From assembly GCF_007830175.1 (NCBI RefSeq), contig NZ_VLKH01000004.1, positions 124,001 to 188,000 of the forward strand: DNA of 64,000 nucleotides. The letters are read 5' to 3'. This stretch comes from Sedimentibacter saalensis (GTDB lineage Bacteria > Bacillota > Clostridia > Tissierellales > Sedimentibacteraceae). A program made the position numbers and the translations under genes. Of this stretch, positions 63,438 to 64,000 are shown piece after piece. The notes under the pieces are model-generated. The model saw only the letters and a program-made list of their open reading frames with translations. It searched no databases and was not told where the DNA came from. Position 1 is the first letter of the stretch, and each line of letters starts with the position of its first letter.

Positions 63438-64000
63438 TTATACTTTCCGGTGATATTCCTCATACTTTTTTATAAAGTACTTGCTTATAAAGTTTACAGC
63501 AAGTATAAAGACTATGAAAAACAAGGATTTTGCAGGATTTTCAAAATATGAGCTCACATTTTGCCCTATGAATGCAAGAGACAAAATCATAACGAATTTT
63601 GAAGGCAACAAAGCCAGGATAAACTGCTGTGTGTTCATGTTTGTTAGAGCAGCTGTACCGCTTATTAAAAATGACGGAGTAAAGGGAAAACAATACAGAA
63701 AGAACAAGACTGTGAGATTCTTTCTTCTTATTTTTTCCAATGTTCCCTTGTACTTGCTCTTTTCTATTTTGTTTTCTATTTTCTTGCCGCCGATTTTTCT
63801 TATGAGCATGAACAATAAAAAAGAGCCCAGGCAATTCCCGATCCATGAATAAAGATATCCCATGAAAAACCCAAATACAGCAACATTTATGATTACAAAA
63901 CCAACAAGAGGAAGCACTGGTAAAAATGCCTCAATGACAGGAAGAATAATTCCTGCAATCGGGCCTATCTTTTCAACAAAATTTAAAAAAACATCAGTAT
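63438..64000 (-). CDS. TVP38/TMEM64-family membrane protein (N-terminus cut by window end)
   Basis: The frame is open from the stop at 63438 to the window edge. Codons upstream of 63917 still read as a protein (FVEKIGPIAGIILPVIEAFLP), so the GTG at 63917 is not the start. About five membrane segments are seen, with the family's reentrant-type segments GNCLGSFLLFMLIRKIGG and FPFTPSFLISGTAALTNMN. These DedA-related proteins are linked to lipid or small-molecule transport. The first part of the gene lies outside. Confidence 0.85.
   Translation of the reverse strand, partial: TDVFLNFVEKIGPIAGIILPVIEAFLPVLPLVGFVIINVAVFGFFMGYLYSWIGNCLGSFLLFMLIRKIGGKKIENKIEKSKYKGTLEKIRRKNLTVLFFLYCFPFTPSFLISGTAALTNMNTQQFILALLPSKFVMILSLAFIGQNVSSYFENPAKSLFFIVFILAVNFISKYFIKKYEEYHRKV

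Overview
The window reads as a chromosomal segment of a low-GC, anaerobic, probably spore-forming Clostridia (Tissierellales/Sedimentibacter-like is my best guess, from gene content and style rather than from any database match). Supporting signs are AT-rich DNA, AGGAGG-type ribosome sites, a T-box leader, CarD, a HutP-family protein, a pyruvyl-transferase for S-layer anchoring, several flavodoxin-type reductases and a probable selenoprotein. No rRNA, tRNA, CRISPR array or intact insertion sequence was recognised.

Layout. 1-6.1 kb: a DsbA/FrnE-like thiol oxidoreductase whose active-site Cys codon is UGA (probable selenocysteine), a nitrilase-family amidohydrolase, and a visibly more GC-rich operon joining an old-yellow-enzyme/2-enoate-reductase-like flavoprotein to both subunits of an aconitase-X dehydratase. 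6.1-13.7 kb: an accessory stretch of small unrelated genes (beta-lactamase-like hydrolase, AraC/GyrI regulator, nitroreductase, cupin, methyltransferase, GNAT, P-loop kinase, Fpg-like glycosylase, DUF218). It carries two copies of a ~27-bp repeat and a REP-like inverted repeat, so it may be a cassette-type island. 13.8-15.5 kb: ilvC under a T-box leader with a near-consensus promoter.

15.5-27.1 kb: a defence/efflux block of three TetR-controlled units (two ABC exporters and a PEP-synthase-like phosphotransferase) plus a PadR/HAAS pair. All four promoters have 17-bp spacers. The three TetR promoters share one design, with one operator on the -35 and a second just after the -10. 27.2-34.4 kb: a coupled cluster of a flavodoxin-like protein, an LDH/MDH-like dehydrogenase and a 1622-residue multidomain protein (HD hydrolase, helical repeats, NadD-like nucleotidyltransferase, GNAT-like, phosphoribosyltransferase-like). 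This is the least familiar system in the window. 34.6-38.4 kb: FAH-family hydrolase, DUF4363/DUF421 membrane pair, PIN/TRAM protein and CarD.

38.6-46 kb: a long leftward run from an envelope membrane protein (DUF5693) through CsaB and a WecG/TagA glycosyltransferase to a small transaldolase and split transketolase, preceded by a methyltransferase. 46.2-52.5 kb: a secreted protein, birA, an unknown membrane-anchored protein, coaE and polA, then a SOD-fold protein with a 36-residue hydrophobic peptide. 52.5-60.9 kb: histidine degradation (hutU, ftcD, hutI, fchA) followed by a HutP-family regulator and a LysR regulator. A SARP/BTAD-TPR regulator is divergent from hutU, and the spacer between them carries a tandemly repeated terminator-like hairpin. 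hutH is not in the window. 60.9-64 kb: DUF2087 and flavodoxin genes, a permuted papain-like protein, a TipA-type MerR regulator with its 19-bp-spacer promoter, and a TVP38/TMEM64 membrane protein cut by the window end.
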